Below are positions 33,790 to 43,457 of a DNA stretch of 64,000 nt, piece by piece. Every line of letters begins with the position of its first letter. The first letter of the stretch is position 1. Source of the DNA: Yponomeuta sedellus (taxonomy: Eukaryota; Arthropoda; Insecta; Lepidoptera; Yponomeutidae); contig OW203736.1 of NCBI GenBank assembly GCA_934045075.1, positions 8,447,109 to 8,511,108 of the forward strand. Direction: 5' to 3'. The notes beneath the pieces are model-generated. The model was given only the letters and a program-made list of their open reading frames with translations. It searched no databases and was not told the DNA's origin. The translations under genes and the position numbers were made by a program.

Positions 33790-34401
33790 CCATTACTCTA
33801 GTTCTTTCTTCATTATTTCCTATCTCATTTTGTATTCGATCTCGAAAATTTCTAATCGATGGTGCTCTGCATCTTGATGTTGCATTTGTTTTTCTCGTGT
33901 TGATTTGGCTAACAGAAACAATTTTTTCTGTTCAGATGAAACATTTGGTATGACCTTAAATGATAATAAAAACGAAATTACTTTTTATGATAAGAAAGCA
34001 TAATGTTTAAGGCATTGGCAATTGATAAAAACCTTTTAAATTTTCTTAGTACTACGTATTTTACGCTGTTCTACTGCTACTTCGGAATTTGGCATCATTG
34101 TTTCTGTGGTAGCAGAAGCGAGGGACTGGAGCAACCAGGTTGTCTTTAGTCCGGCTTTATTGTTAACTGAAATAAAGAAACAATATTGTAGGTTCACTAC
34201 GTTCCAATTGAATGGATAACTAGTTGATAGCTGATAGACACCAATACATATAACATGGTCTTTTTTCGTATTTAGGCTGTCGCTGTCAAAAACATTTTTG
34301 TCCCATTCAAAGTTATTTGGGATCATCTGTATGATATCCACATCTTCTGGAGGTGGCCGAGAGCCCCCACCAGTCAAGTTACACTGGCGCCTATATGACA
34401 A
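33790..34401 (-). pseudogene. Myb/SANT-like accessory protein relic (Harbinger type)
   Basis: The minus strand reads RRQCNLTGGGSRPPPEDVD followed by IIQMIPNNFEW, like the region after the Myb/SANT domain in insect proteins that accompany PIF/Harbinger transposases. A putative coiled-coil tail with an EQRK motif and more charged helices continues to about 33790 through stops. The DNA-binding helices themselves are missing. Other families of Myb/SANT-like proteins share the TGGG motif, so the link to Harbinger is an inference. Confidence 0.5.
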
Positions 34402-34769
34402 TCCCTCTTTTTAATATTATTTTCGGTGTTCCTCCACTGGTTCACAAGTTGGTCTCTTTTATATTCATTCATTCATTTGATTAAAGCTAAAACATTAAAT
34501 AACACATGTTTAACCATTCAGTACATAAACTTTACAATCAAAACCTTTTAACCTACAGTTTAATAATTTAACCTTTAGATAGGTTAGATCTATCAACTTT
34601 ACTTTGGAGAATCTCTTACCATGCCGCCTTTTTCATCTGATTATTAATTTTGCTCACATCTTTATTTTCAATTATATGATTTTTTTCTTTTATCAGGCCT
34701 GTTAACAATCTCTGCAAAAGGAAAACAGTTATTTGTTAGTGAAATGAAAACGTAATATTGACCCAGTTT
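34402..34769. other. No recognised feature
   Basis: AT-rich region between two transposon relics. No motif seen. Confidence 0.45.
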
Positions 34770-34935
34770 CTTCAAATTTTTTGACCACTCTTCGAATGGT
34801 TGACACATTAGGTGCACTTTCTCGGCTGAAAATTTGGCGAAGTTTGCGAGCGGTTTCAGCGTAACTTTCCCCATTTTTGTAATGAGTTGTCACAATCATA
34901 ACGCGTTGCTCTTTAGAAAAGCGCTCTATTTTTAT
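34770..34935 (-). pseudogene. DUF4817 HTH fragment of a Tc1/mariner-like element
   Basis: The minus strand encodes IERFSKEQRVMIVTTHYKNG, then ESYAETARKLRQIFSRE and STIRRVVKKFEETGS, which is the DUF4817 helix-turn-helix found at the N-terminus of Tc1/mariner-like transposases in insects. It is about 55 residues long; no DDE part follows before unrelated sequence. Confidence 0.75.
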
Positions 34936-36147
34936 TAAGCGGATTAAACAGAGGTGACATCTGTCAAATGTTAGAGTTAAACAAATATTTTATGAAAAAT
35001 TTATGTGAAATTAATAAATTCGTTGCATTTGCTTTACACTATAATACCGTATTTTGTTCCGTAATTTATATAACTATGTGAATGTTGGGTAAAGAACCCA
35101 CTTAAGAACTAAACTAAAAACTAATGAGATAACACAAATTCTGTCCGCGTCGACGTCTCTCGACTTGGCAGCCGGCGCCGTTCGGGATGGGTGCACTGAG
35201 GTTTGGGATCCCTAGACTTCCCCGTCTATCCCCAAGAGCTCTTTCCCAAGAAAACTACCTACCTGCAGTGCATTTTCACGACACCGCGCTTTATCACAAA
35301 ATATATGTTCACTATTTTGGGCGATCCGTCGCCCAACACTAAAACTGTTAATACGGGATCCGTCTCGGAACCCATTTCACACTTCATACGAAGATATAAG
35401 CCCGGCAATCCAATTTTGGGCCAACTAACGTTTCACACGCAAAAAACAAAAGGTTAATGTTCAAACTCATCTGACAGCAGTCGTAACGTTTCGTTGCTAA
35501 ATTTTGTGGAAGTAATAACTTCACACTTAGCCTCACTCAATACTTTAATCAGTTCTTATCATTTAAGTACGTTTTGACGGCAGGCAGCACATTGTGAGGG
35601 TGGTCCAAATGTATTCATCGTTTTTGTTTTTCTTGTCCTATGTTGCGTTGCAAAAATCGCAGCACAGGCGCCCGCCTCGCGTAGTGAGTTCTTGAGTTAG
35701 GTATTGTGTGGTGTTCGTGGTCCCGCGCAACAAATAGCGGTCGTCGTAGCCGGTGATCAATGTTGAGAGTATTCGGATCAGTGTCTCGTAGCTCGTAGCC
35801 GATTGGCGGCGTAGCGCGTAGCGGTCTGATAACTTGATGTTTTGGTTGGGCCGGTAACCGTTAATTAATTTTTGCGTATAACTAATCTTGCTTGTTATTC
35901 GGGTCCCCGTTCGAATTTTGCTAAGCTGTTTTCACTGTTAGTAAGGTGAGCACACGAGCTACACAGCGATATAGGTCACAACACAAAACCACTTTGTTTA
36001 CTATTTACTTTAGTACGATTAAACCGGAGCGATGCAAAACACGTCACACTCGGATAAGGCGGTCGCCGGCGATCTCAATCGGCAATCTACAGCTATGGGG
36101 GAAACAACGATAAAACCTATCCAATCTCATCTCAATAAGTAAACAAA
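34936..36147. other. No gene recognised
   Basis: A mixed region that is GC-richer at 35140-35450 and 35650-35850. A plus frame at 35203-35457 has no known domain; the GGGCGATCC..GCCCAAC pattern might be part of an LTR or a Harbinger end. A Harbinger exon 1 expected before 36160 was not found. Confidence 0.35.
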
Positions 36148-36159
36148 TTGTATTTTTTC

Positions 36160-37038
36160 AGGTTTTTGGCGACCGGAAGCGATTATGCGGACTTGTATTA
36201 CACATACAGAATGGGAGTTTCTACGATCAGCGGCATAATGAAAGAAGTCTGCACAGCAATATGGGAAGAATTACAGGATGAATGTTTGCCGCAACCTACT
36301 ACAGAGAAATGGTTACAAATTGCGGCAAGGTTTCAACAAGTAACTAACTTTCCAAATTGCATATCAGCTATTGACGGTAAACATATTAGAATAATTAATC
36401 CCCACGGGGGTGGATCAGTGTTTTATAATTATAAATCTTTTTTCTCAATTGTATTGCTGGCGATGTCTGACGCTTATTATTGTTTTACTTATATAAATGT
36501 AGGATCTTGCGGTAAAAATTCTGATTTTAGCATAATTAAAGAAAGTGCTTTATTCAGAAATCTAGAAAATGAAAACATGCATATTCCGAAAGCTAGACCA
36601 CTGCCTGGGACTGATATTGCTGTTCAACATGTGATAATTGGCGACGGTGCATTTGGAATATCAAAACATGTATTAAAACCCTATTCACGGATCAACATGA
36701 CTTACAAAAAGAGGATTTATAACTATAGGTTGAGTCGGGCTCGACGATATATTGAGTCAATATTTAGGATCATGACAAATTAATTTAGAATATTCCACAA
36801 ACCAATGAATGTGGGATTTAACTTTGCTAAAGATATCGTCAAAGCGTGTTGCATTTTACACAACTTTATTTGGATTAGAGATGGTTATATCGAAGAAAAC
36901 ACCCTTACAATTGTGGGTTTAGAAGACATTGTCTTAAATGAACCAGCTAGGGGAGGAAATGATCTTCGTGATTTTTATGCTAATTACTTTATATCTGAGG
37001 CAGGGCGACTTCCCTGGCAGGATAATTATATATTTTAA
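36160..37038 (+). pseudogene. Harbinger (DDE_Tnp_4) transposase, one nonsense codon
   Basis: After a TTTTTTCAG acceptor at 36160 the frame reads FLATGSDYADLYYTYRMG. The nuclease domain follows with ISAIDGKHIRI (first Asp), IIGDGAFGISKHVLKPYS (second Asp) and SRARRYIESIFRIM (Glu). A TAA at 36781-36783 interrupts; the same frame resumes with MNVGFNFAKDIVKACCILHNF and ends at 37038. PIF/Harbinger nucleases insert at TWA sites and need a Myb/MADF partner. The first exon is missing here; an isolated exon of the same kind lies at 52787-53084. Confidence 0.9.
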
Positions 37039-37362
37039 GTATATTTACATAGGTATAACATTAATTTGTTGTTAATCTGAGTTATTTTGTATCTCTCCAA
37101 ATTTTCTGAGTGGATTTAGTTTACCAATGAATGATAATTAGTAAGGAAAAATAAATCTGGTATGAAACTTGTTTTTTCCTTGTGGTTTTAGAACTCGTCC
37201 CCGAGAAAAAGTTAATATGACTCACTTATACCAAAAATTTGTATTTCGGGACCACAAAATAAATTTGCCGTTGCATACAACTGCATGCTATCTATCTGTT
37301 TTAAAGCATATACATATTGCATAGAAATATAAATTTTAAAATAGAATTAAACTTCTACTTAC
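37039..37362. other. Spacer/intron between Harbinger genes
   Basis: Between the transposase stop and the antisense MADF exon donor; no other feature. Confidence 0.4.
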
Positions 37363-37520
37363 CAAGCTTTGGTTTTTCTTCTTGCGACAAACCTTCAAAC
37401 ATCTCATTACAAATATCTTCCCACGCCCGAGCCCGAGCATCTTTGTTTTTATAATTTATATTAGAGGCATCCCATAAACAAGGTTTACTTTGCACTACGG
37501 CTACGAGCAACCCCGTATCA
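37363..37520 (-). pseudogene. MADF-domain exon of a Harbinger accessory gene (A)
   Basis: The minus strand reads LVAVVQSKPCLWDASNINYK, then DARARAWEDICNEMFEGL, the core of a MADF domain, and ends at a GGTAAGTAG donor. Opposite and downstream of the transposase at 36160-37038, it probably belongs to the same element. MADF proteins bind element ends and help bring the transposase into the nucleus. Following exons were not found. Confidence 0.75.
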
Positions 37521-37995
37521 ATAAATCAACTCATATCGACTGTACAGAGTACTCCTGGAGCACGGGCGTTTTGTGTCGCTCGCAGTGAAACAATGTATGA
37601 GCAACGACGAAATCGCGGCAGCGTGTTGGCGGGTCCGGGCGCGGGACGCGGGTGGCTTTGTACGGACTCTCCCCGGAGCGGGTCACGTGCGCACCAATCC
37701 GCGTCGCTGTGAAACGAAGCTCTAGTTCCTCATTTGTGCTCCCGCTCCGGGCGCCCGTAGTAACAGCCCGTACGGAACTCCCGGACAGCTGTGAACCCAG
37801 CTTTAGGCTATTGTGTTACTTTAGCATTTTTTTGAGTATAGGTTTTGATAGATTGGTTATTGAAGAAGGTAAAAAGCGTATAATTTTATCGGATGGACAA
37901 ATTAAGAAATCCCATTTTTGTCGTTAGTTAATTTAGTAATCCGTCCCTGTGTGCAACGGAGCGCTAGTATGGCAAAATGATTACCAATAGATGGT
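37521..37995. other. GC-rich segment, possible Harbinger end
   Basis: 37550-37800 is rich in GC and CpG, like the right end of the Harbinger element at 45.9-46.1 kb. No defined terminal repeat was found. Confidence 0.35.
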
Positions 37996-38007
37996 AAAAT
38001 AAAAACT

Positions 38008-38240
38008 ACCATTTTTATTTTTAATGCACTAACCCGTCCTAAGGAACAAATTTAAAAACCTATTTAGAGGCTGAATTTTTTTTTGTACGTAATACAGAGA
38101 ATAGTGTAAAGAGGTTCGAAATTTCACTGATGCCGTGAGTCGCCCATTGGCTCAATTGGTAGAGCGCTGGCACGGATAGCCAGAGGTTGCGGGTTCGAAT
38201 CCCGGCATGGGTGAAATTTTTAGCCTCTAAATGGGTTTTT
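38008..38240 (-). mobile_element. Fold-back tRNA-derived SINE, copy 4
   Basis: Flanked by the 12-bp duplication AAAATAAAAACT (37996-38007 and 38241-38252). Tail on the left. It keeps one almost complete tRNA-like unit (38140-38215: GGCTCAATTGGTAGAGC, then GGTTCGAATCC) and the body, between AAAACCTATTTAGAGGC and its inverse. The anticodon loop is ACGGATA, lacking U33, so it is not a working tRNA. Confidence 0.9.
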
Positions 38241-38255
38241 AAAATAAAAACTTAC

Positions 38256-39104
38256 ATGTTCAAAACTGTCTCTGGTAAATCCCGGGTCGTTTTTGTCTGT
38301 CCGTCAAAATGGTTTGCGTTCGAAGACTTTGCGTTCAGCAAAGTCTTCGAATGCAAACCATTTTGACGTGTATACTTCATCAGCACCTGAAATAAATAAT
38401 AAGAAGTTATTTGAACGTATTGGATTTAAAATAAACATAGGTACATTACATTATACATACTTTTTTTTAAATGCATTTAAGTGCCTATTTCACCATCCAC
38501 AGCAACTTATTAATACTTAAGAAACAAGTTAACAAAAATAAATTTTAATACTTACAACTAAATATAAATCCTTATATACTATCTTTCTAATATGTGACTA
38601 TAACTTATCATCTAAAAATTCTTTTAGTGTGTAGTAACATTTCTTGTTAAAAAAACTCTTTAATTTGTTTTTAAATATATTTATATTTTCTTCTGCAATA
38701 AACTGCGAATTAAATAAAAATCGGCTTTCACAATGTCTGATTAGCGTCTGATTGGTATAAAACTGTCAGTTTACTTCACACTTTTACTTTAAAAGTTTAT
38801 TTAATTGTTGATTAACTTTACTTATGGATGGTGAAATAGGTCCTAAGTATTCTAAAAGGGCTATTGTTGATGTCTTACCTGATCCGGTTATATGACTTTT
38901 TTTACTCTACACTTTTCTCTTCTGTAGCCTCCCGAAAAACTTTTTATTTTCTTTTGTTAGTCACGCACTGGCGAACTCATTTCTTGACTTATATGTCGCC
39001 AAGCATCTTCTCTCGTACCTTTATTGCTATAGCCACCATCGTTAGCGTCCCAGAGGCATTTATGCTCCCTATACAGGGATATTAAACGTTTACATTCTTG
39101 GTTA
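38256..39104 (-). pseudogene. MADF accessory gene (B), cut by a Helitron
   Basis: Exon 1 (39104-38879) reads NQECKRLISLYREHKCLWDA, then NDGGYSNKGTREDAWRHI, and ends at AGGTAAGA. The ATG lies beyond the Helitron, at 43166-43161; there the ATGAA half is separated from the TAACC half at an AT target. The neighbouring paralogue at 45860 starts MNKDQCLKLISLY and confirms this start. Exon 2 (38386-38256) reads DEVYTSKWFAFEDFA but is disrupted by an inverted duplication (38302-38368). Stops occur after SSPVRD. Exon 3 is not found. It is an inactive Harbinger partner gene. Confidence 0.85.
38302..38368. repeat. Near-perfect palindrome inside a MADF exon
   Basis: 31-bp arms (38302-38332 and 38338-38368) with one mismatch and a five-base loop. 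The right arm is the original exon sequence; the left arm looks like a fold-back copy. Confidence 0.95.
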
Positions 39105-39868
39105 TCTATACATATAAAATTCAAAGTCCTGACTGACTGACTCACTCATCAACGCCCAGCCCAAGCCGTTGGACCTAGGAAGCTGAAATTTTGCGCAGAG
39201 GGTCTGTATATAATGTAGGCAAGGAATAAGAACGGATTTTTTTAATTTCAATCGCTAAGGGGGCGAAAAGGGATGCTAAAATTTGTATGAGAAGTAAAAA
39301 AAATGTTGTCTAATTTCTTGAAACTTAAAATAACTGCTCTTCAACACAATTGATTGAACACGTGTTTCACCGTTTTTTCAAAATTTAACCCTTAAGGGAG
39401 TGAAAGGGGTTGCAAAGTTTTTTTCCTTGAATCTTTTCAAAAATTGGACCTAGGAAGCTTAAATTTTGCACAGAGGGTCTATATGTAATATAGGTAAGGA
39501 ATAAGACTGGATTTTTTGAAATTCAATCCCTTAGGGGGCGAAAAGGGTTGCCAAAATTTGTGGGGAAGGTATAAAGAATGTTGTCTAATTTCTTGAAACT
39601 TAAAATAAATGCTCTTCAACACAATTAATTGAACACATGTTTCGCCGTTTTTTTCTAAATTCAACCCTTAAGGGAGTGAACGGGGTCGCAAAATGTTGTT
39701 CTCCTGACTGACTCACTTATCAACGCCCAGCCCAAGTCCTTGGACCCAGGAAGCTGAAATTTTGCACAGAGGTTCTGTATATAATGTTGGGAAGGAATAA
39801 AATAAGGTTGTTTGAAATTCAACCCCTAAAGGGGCGAATACGGCTGTCAAAAATTTGTATGGGAACTA

Positions 39869-41125
39869 AAGGGTGATTTTTTAAGAGGTATAGGATTTGA
39901 TTTTCAAAAAAAACACAAAAATTTGAAAAATTTGATGAAATCTTTATTGGAATCGATAGAACGATCAATATAATTTAATGTTTGAAGATGATTTCATGCA
40001 AATGCTGGCCGCGGCTCCGGTTTAGATGGCCCATTCGCAAGGCCCAATTTCGGCACACTCTCTCCAACATATCAGCCGGTATATCACGAATAAATGCTTT
40101 AATATTGGCTTCCAGTGCGTCAATCGTTGCTGGTTTATCCCTGCAGACATGAGCCTTAACATGGCCCCACAAGAAATAGTCCAAAGGCGTTAGATCACAC
40201 GATCTAGGCGGCCAATTGACGGGCCCAAAACGTGAGATAAACTGTTCACCGAAAGCGGCTCTCAATTGGGCCATTGTTTCGCGTGCCGTGTGGCATGTGG
40301 CACCGTCTTGTTGAAACCACATGTCAGGCATGTCCAATTCTTCCATTTTGGGCAAAAAAAAATCGCCAATCATCACACGGTAGCGCTCGCCATTCACAGT
40401 AACGTTACCGGCCCATAATCCACACCAAACAGTACATTTTTCGGGATGCAGTGGTAGCTCTTGCAATGCTTCTGGCTGGTCTTCACTCCAGATGCGGCAA
40501 TTATGCTTATTGACATATCCATTCAACCAGAAATGAGCTTCGTCGCTGAACACAATTTTTCGATAATAAAGTGGATCTTCCTCCAACTTTGCCATTCACC
40601 AAATGTTAGACGTTGTGGGAGGTCGTGTGGCTTCAATTCTTGCACCAGCTGTATCTTGTAAGGTTTTACACCCAAATCCTTTCGCAAAATTTTCCACGTA
40701 GTGGAGTAACAGAGGCCCAATTGCTGCGAACGGCGGCGAATCGACATTTCACGGTTATCACTAACACTGGCGGATACAGCCGCAATATTTCCTTCGGTCC
40801 TCACTCTACGTATGCGTATTCGTGGTTTAATGTCCAATAATGTAAACTGGGTTCGAAATTTAGTCACAAGCTTCCGAATAGCTGCCTCAGTAGGCCGACC
40901 AAACTGCCCATAAATTGGAAGAAGTGCGCGATGCACTCTCTTAACCGAGCATGCATTTTGATAGTAAAATTCAATAATTTGCAAGCGTTGTTCGTTCGTA
41001 AGTCGATTCATGGTTAAATTATAGACCAAACTGAACAAGTTTGACAATGACACAAGACACGATTCACGCGTGATCTGTCAAAAACAGTGTTGCCAAAAAG
41101 ATACCAGCAAAAAAATCACCCGTTT
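39869..41125 (-). mobile_element. rosa-type (DD41D) mariner element
   Basis: 1257 bp between TA dinucleotides (39867-39868 and 41126-41127). Inverted ends share GGGTGATTTTTT. It is inserted at GGAACTATAAAG of a Helitron repeat unit; uninterrupted units next to it show the empty site. Confidence 0.92.
39975..41014 (-). pseudogene. rosa-type DD41D transposase, one frameshift
   Basis: Starts at MNRLTNEQRLQIIEFYYQN (41014). An HTH follows (AIRKLVTKFRT, then RRSQQLGLCYSTTWKILRKD) up to LPQRLTFGEW. One frameshift near 40590 leads to MAKLEEDPLYYRKIVF. Then come FSDEAHFWLNG (first Asp), FQQDGATCHTARE (second Asp) and CDLTPLDYFLWG (third Asp), and a complete C-terminus to 39975. I count 41 residues between the second and third Asp, the mark of the rosa family first seen in Ceratitis. 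Apart from the one frameshift it is complete, so the insertion is young. Confidence 0.92.
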
Positions 41126-41829
41126 TAAAGAATGTTGTCTAATTTACTTGAAACTTAAAATAAATGGTCTTTAACACAATCTATTAAACACGTGTTTCGC
41201 CGCTTTTCTAAATTTAACTCTTAAGGGAGTAAAAGGGGTTGCAAACCTATATTCCTTGAATCTTTTCTAAAATTGGACCAGGAGACTGAAATTTTGCACA
41301 GATCGTCTATATATAATGTAGTTAAGAAACAAGACAGGATTTTTTTAAATTCAACCCCTAAAAGGGCGAAAACAGTTGTCAAAATTTGTATGGGAACTAT
41401 AAAGAATGTTGTTTAATTTACTTGAACACAATCGATTGTACAAGTATTTCGCCGTTTTTCTAAATTTAACCCTTAAGTGAGTGAAAGGGGTTGCAAAATT
41501 TTGTTCTCCTGACTGACTCACTCATCAATGCCCAGCCCAAGCCCTTGGACCTAGGAAGCTGAAATTTTGCACAGGGGTTCTGTATATAATGTAGGTAAGG
41601 AATAAAATAAGGTTGTTTGAAATTCAACCCCTAAGGGGGCGAAAAGAGTTGCCGAAAATTGTATTAAGATTGTAAAGAATGTTGTCTAATTTTCTTGAAA
41701 CTTAAAGTAAATATTCTTCAAGACAATTGATTGAACACGTTTTCGCCGTTTTTTCTAAATTTAACCCATAAGGCATTGCAAAATTTTGTACCTTGAATCT
41801 TTTCCAAAATTGAATTTTTTTTTTCTTTA

Positions 41830-42189
41830 TTTGTGAAAACGCCACTAGATAGCGGACAGTTCATTCTATATCACGGTATGGTTGTGTTTAACTTCACTCC
41901 ATATATAGACTGACCGTTAAAAATAGTTTGTTTTCATTTTAAAAGTGATTCAGGCAGATAATATCGTTAGCAATTCGTTGGTTCTCGGTGCTTTTACTTG
42001 ACTGTGTATTCTTGGATGTTGTTGGACAATATTACCTTTTGGAGTCGTCGTAGAAGCCATTCTATCTATATTGGCATTGGCATAATATTACTCTTTGTTG
42101 ATTCACGGGGTTTTGTTTCTTGGTTGTTGAGTGGAACCTTTGATATTTACTTATTGTTTGTTATCCCTCACATAAAATGATAGATGTGT
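41830..42189 (+). other. Helitron internal sequence, unassigned
   Basis: AT-rich part between the 5' repeats and the OTU-like segment. No domain seen; a 60-codon frame at 41998-42180 has hydrophobic stretches only. Confidence 0.4.
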
Positions 42190-42470
42190 TATTAAAAATC
42201 TATGGAGCTATGGTGCCCCACACCGTGTTCCTATTATCGAAGACGGAGCCTTTCTGTTTCGGGCCATATCATATCTGCTGTATAACACACAGGTGATGGC
42301 TAGGGAGGTACGTGAGCAAAGCCGTTAGCCATGTTGTAGCCAACTGGGAAGAGTTCTCTATTATGTCTCATACACGGATGTAATCCGTGGTCTCATAATA
42401 GAAAACTTCCCAGAGCTCTGCATTAGTCTGTGGATTAGTACATATGGATGATGCAGTACACTTATCCTTA
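42190..42470 (+). pseudogene. OTU-like cysteine protease fragment in Helitron
   Basis: Reading the plus strand gives WSYGAPHRVPIIEDGAFLFR, then AISYLLYNTQVMAREVREQS and a segment on LIIENFPELC. It resembles the N-terminal part of OTU domains carried by insect Helitrons, in which the catalytic motif is EDGNCFFR. Here the Asp is kept (EDGAFLFR) but the Asn-Cys pair reads Ala-Phe. Frameshifts follow. Confidence 0.7.
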
Positions 42471-42890
42471 AAGTGGGTGCTTCAGTAATACTACTGCGAA
42501 ATTTTAATCCACCTAAGTTGTGCAATGGGACTAGGTTGCATGTGAAAACTTTAAATATATTACATTACGTAATAAAGACCATTGTATTTACTGGCTGTTC
42601 TAGAGGTGAATCGATTTACATAGGTACCCCTTATATCACTTATGCCATCGGAGTGCCCAGTCGAATGTAAAAGGCTGCAATTCCCCCTTAAAGTCTGTTT
42701 TGCAATGATTGTAAATAAGTAGCATTGTCAGTCACTGAAAATAGCAGGAATCGATCTAAGAGGAGACTGCTTTTCGCACGGCCAGTTTTACGTGAACTGC
42801 TCGAGAGCGAGCTCCCCTAGCAGCCTGGTCATATTAGCAGCCGAGGGAAGAACATCTTATGTGGTCTATAAAGAAGTACTATGAGTTGTT
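42471..42890 (+). pseudogene. PIF1-like helicase C-terminus of Helitron
   Basis: A frame at 42473-42670 reads GASVILLRNFNPPKLCNGTR, the conserved helicase segment, then VIKTIVFTGCSRGES. After stops it continues near 42730 with IAGIDLRGDCFSHGQFY, then CSRASSPSSLVILA and GRTSYVVYKEVL. This matches the end of the SF1 helicase of Helitron RepHel proteins (motifs V and VI region, the SHGQ motif and an Arg finger in CSRA). The N-terminal helicase and Rep parts are absent. Confidence 0.85.
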
Positions 42891-43119
42891 ATAACTAACC
42901 CCCTTTCAATAACAACAAAGTAATCATACCCTCAGTTTCCGGATTTGCAGTAGGGGAGGCGCTTGAGACATTTCGTCCTTTTTTAAAAAAATTCTAATCG
43001 ACACAGTACATTTTATATAAATAAAAATTCTATAGTTCTTCTACTACTTCTATTTGTGGCAGAGTTAGATAATTGATCAGAACAAAAATCGTCTGCACCT
43101 TTTATTGAAGCATGCTGAA

Positions 43120-43160
43120 TAACTAAAGTCCACGCGGACGGAGTCGCGGGCAAAAGCTAG
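43120..43160 (+). terminator. Helitron 3' terminal hairpin
   Basis: CCACGCGGACGGAGTCGCGGG folds into a short GC stem, followed by CAAAAGCTAG and the T of the target. In Helitrons this hairpin ends rolling-circle transfer. Confidence 0.88.
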
Positions 43161-43166
43161 TTCATA

Positions 43167-43457
43167 ATAATAGCTAACTGGATCGAGCGGTACGATAACT
43201 CAACCGTCCACACCGCGCGCTCCAAGAGACTGAGGCACGTTTGAACATGACCAAAAAACCGACAACAAACGGATAGCCGGATCCACACCAAACGATCCAT
43301 TTTGGATCGGCGATCCTACGATCCGCGATCCTGATCCGTGGAGCGTGGAGCGTGGATCGTTCTAGGTCGATCCAACAGCAATGTTTTGCGATCCTGACTG
43401 GCTGCTCCAACGCGCTACAGCCGATCCATACTGAATCAGTTGAATTTGGTTTCGCTA
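43167..43457. repeat. GATCC-rich subterminal repeats before a Harbinger transposase
   Basis: About eleven GATCC/GGATC motifs between 43282 and 43430, some in tandem (CGATCCTACGATCCGCGATCC). They lie just upstream of the transposase ATG at 43458 and may be transposase- or MADF-binding sites near the element end. Confidence 0.75.

Larger units (their letters stand above)
39120..41815. repeat. Helitron 5' subterminal tandem repeats (about 270-295 bp)
   Basis: The phrase GGACCTAGGAAGCTGAAATT (with variants) recurs at 39176, 39447, 39741, 41276 and 41548, each followed by a CAGAGGGTCT-like run and the frame AACCCTTAAGGGAGTGAAAG. Spacing is 270-295 bp after subtracting the mariner insertion. Larger blocks also share GACTGACTCACTCATCAA. 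Confidence 0.88.
39105..43160 (+). mobile_element. Helitron with OTU and helicase remnants
   Basis: Starts TCTATACATATAAAA after an A and ends in a short hairpin (CGCGGAC, then GTCGCGG) plus GGGCAAAAGCTAG before a T, the standard Helitron A|T insertion and CTAG end. Inside are 5' tandem repeats of 270-295 bp, an OTU-like segment and the C-terminal part of a PIF1-type helicase. A rosa-type mariner (39869-41125) has inserted in the repeats. The Rep (HUH) domain was not found, so the copy is non-autonomous. Confidence 0.88.

Noticed and set aside
35203..35457. Possible LTR or 84-codon gene
   Set aside because: No second LTR copy, no target duplication and no domain found.
38140..38215. Complete-looking tRNA gene
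   Set aside because: It lies inside a SINE with target duplications, the anticodon loop ACGGATA lacks U33, and the T stem is irregular. A tRNA-like SINE part, not a working tRNA.
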